Origin: Paenibacillus sp.
GTDB lineage: Bacteria; Bacillota; Bacilli; Paenibacillales; Paenibacillaceae
DNA: 5,707 nucleotides
Assembly (NCBI GenBank): GCA_003529225.1
Contig: DOJM01000088.1
Coordinates: 331 to 6,037 of the forward strand
Direction of reading: 5' to 3'
Shown here: positions 4,981 through 5,707 of the stretch, one piece after another
How positions within the stretch are numbered: the stretch's first letter is position 1
How the letters are laid out: each line of letters starts with the position of its first letter
Position numbers and translations under genes: made by a program
Notes under the pieces: generated by a model
What the model saw: only the letters and a program-made list of their open reading frames with translations
Databases searched by the model: none
What the model was told of the DNA's origin: nothing

Positions 4981-5707
4981 TTATTCTTTCTTCGATTTCA
5001 ATCTGCGCATGATGATCACGCTGAGTACCGCAATAGCTAAGCTGGCAAGAATTAAGTTATACCAAGGCTCGGCGGTATTTGGAAGCTCATTGCCTGCCTC
5101 TGGTGCTCCCAAAGGAATGTCGCCGTCTGGTAAGGCTGCCTCATCGCTTGGCTGAGGTGTTGCACTGGTGGTTTGACTACCAGCACCTGGTGATACCGTA
5201 GGTGTAGGCTCATTACTGCTTCCGCCCATTGGAATCGGTTCTTCAGTAACGCTTATTTCATCGACTGCAGGCGGTGAAGCCGTAGGTGTAGGTGATGGTG
5301 TTGGTGGCACTGATTGACCTGGTGTTACGACAGCTGTAGGTGAAGTTGTAGTCGTTGGTGAATCTGTAGGTGTTGAGGTTGGTGCAACCGTAGGTGTCGG
5401 TGAAGCTTCAGGTGTAGCTGGTGGATCAGGTGTAGGAGCAACTGTCGCCGTTGGCGTTGAAGTAGGCTCGGCGGATGGACCTGGTTTTCCGGAAGCGGAG
5501 AATTCGAAAGCTACGGTCGTGGCTTTCCCTTGATATTCGTTGCCAGCTTCCCATGGGAAGGTTACATCCATTTGAATTACACTCTTCTCTCCTCCAGCGA
5601 GTGAACCGATGGTCACTCTGCCGGCAGCCTCGCTCATCACTCCTGAATAGATGATTACTCCCTCTTTTTCGAGTGTCATTTGGAGAATATTGTACAGTTC
5701 TCCGTCT
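4981..5707 (-). CDS. LPNTA-anchored surface protein with TasA-like domain end (N-terminus cut by window edge)
   Basis: C-terminal part of a secreted, cell-wall-anchored protein. The frame is open to the right edge and 241 residues are visible. Numbered from the internal Met at 5679: residues 1-62 look like the end of a beta-rich domain, with GSLAGGEKSVIQMDVTFPWE and then AGNEYQGKATTVAFEFSA (45-62), a pattern I associate with TasA/camelysin-like (CalY) proteins. Residues 65-138 are a Thr/Pro/Ser linker. Two IPxG motifs follow (149-152 and 188-191), then the sorting signal LPNTA (199-203), a membrane segment (about 206-224) and the tail RRLKSKKE. That order is the standard C-terminal cell-wall sorting signal. 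LPNTA rather than LPXTG suits a class C/D-type sortase, and one is encoded immediately downstream. The Met at 5679 is probably not the start, because coding-like sequence (DGELYNILQ) continues upstream in frame. The function beyond surface display is unknown. Confidence 0.88.
   Translation of the reverse strand, partial: DGELYNILQMTLEKEGVIIYSGVMSEAAGRVTIGSLAGGEKSVIQMDVTFPWEAGNEYQGKATTVAFEFSASGKPGPSAEPTSTPTATVAPTPDPPATPEASPTPTVAPTSTPTDSPTTTTSPTAVVTPGQSVPPTPSPTPTASPPAVDEISVTEEPIPMGGSSNEPTPTVSPGAGSQTTSATPQPSDEAALPDGDIPLGAPEAGNELPNTAEPWYNLILASLAIAVLSVIIMRRLKSKKE
5071..5085 (-). other. LPNTA sortase recognition motif
   Basis: These five codons encode Leu-Pro-Asn-Thr-Ala, followed two residues later by a hydrophobic segment and then a basic tail at the C-terminus. 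Sortases cut between Thr and the fifth residue. LPNTA is the known signal of B. anthracis SrtC and is seen with class D-type enzymes, which agrees with the neighbouring sortase gene. Confidence 0.85.
5266..5487 (-). repeat. Degenerate Thr/Pro codon repeat encoding the wall-spanning linker
   Basis: About 74 residues made almost wholly of Thr, Pro, Ser, Ala and Val, with many TPT, PTP and SPT runs. On the plus strand this appears as recurring GTAGGTGT / GGTGTAGG-like words. Units are irregular in length and spacing, so this is a low-complexity coding repeat rather than a true tandem array. Such linkers usually carry the folded domain through the peptidoglycan, and they can change length by slippage or recombination. 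Confidence 0.75.

Noticed and set aside
5266..5487. Repeated GTAGGTGT-like words as a possible CRISPR or tandem repeat array
   Set aside because: The repeats are irregular and in codon phase with a Thr/Pro linker; there are no constant repeats or regular spacers.
5677..5679. ATG at 5679 as the true start of the surface protein
   Set aside because: The frame stays open to the window edge with protein-like sequence before it, there is no signal peptide after this Met, and a sortase substrate must be secreted. It is an internal Met of a truncated gene.

Overview
The window looks like chromosomal DNA from a Gram-positive, low-to-mid G+C bacterium of the Bacillales, most likely Paenibacillus or a close relative. 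This is inferred from strong AGGAGG-type ribosome binding sites, classic stem-plus-U-run terminators, close similarity (from memory) of the HxlA/HxlB/HxlR proteins to those of Bacillus subtilis, and a sortase/LPNTA cell-wall anchoring pair. No RNA gene, insertion sequence, CRISPR array or phage feature was seen.

Layout. (1) 1-948, minus: the first 316 codons of a MATE-family multidrug/Na+ (or H+) antiporter, cut by the left window edge. (2) 949-1211: a divergent intergenic region with a strong interrupted palindrome and a second, weaker one, which are candidate HxlR operators. (3) 1212-2409, plus: hxlA-hxlB, the two ribulose monophosphate (RuMP) pathway enzymes that fix formaldehyde onto ribulose 5-phosphate and isomerise the product to fructose 6-phosphate. 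The pair ends in a clear intrinsic terminator. (4) 2494-2871, plus: hxlR, the formaldehyde-responsive activator, placed downstream of its target operon rather than divergent from it as in B. subtilis, and followed by its own terminator. (5) 2967-4199, minus: pepT, a complete tripeptide aminopeptidase with a GTG start. (6) 4296-4949, minus: a class D sortase. (7) 4981-5707, minus: the C-terminal 241 residues of a surface protein cut by the right window edge. It has a TasA/camelysin-like domain end, a Thr/Pro-rich wall-spanning linker, an LPNTA sorting signal, a membrane segment and a basic tail. It lies 31 bp upstream of the sortase in the same operon.

How the genes work together. hxlA, hxlB and hxlR form a self-contained formaldehyde detoxification module: the regulator keeps the Cys-x-Lys pair (C16/K18) thought to be the formaldehyde sensor. 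The sortase and the LPNTA protein form a dedicated enzyme-substrate pair for cell-wall display. pepT and the MATE transporter appear to be unrelated housekeeping neighbours, although the MATE gene shares its upstream region with hxlA. Nothing here is a clearly undescribed system. The least ordinary points are the displaced hxlR, the candidate operators, and the TasA-like, sortase-anchored surface protein.
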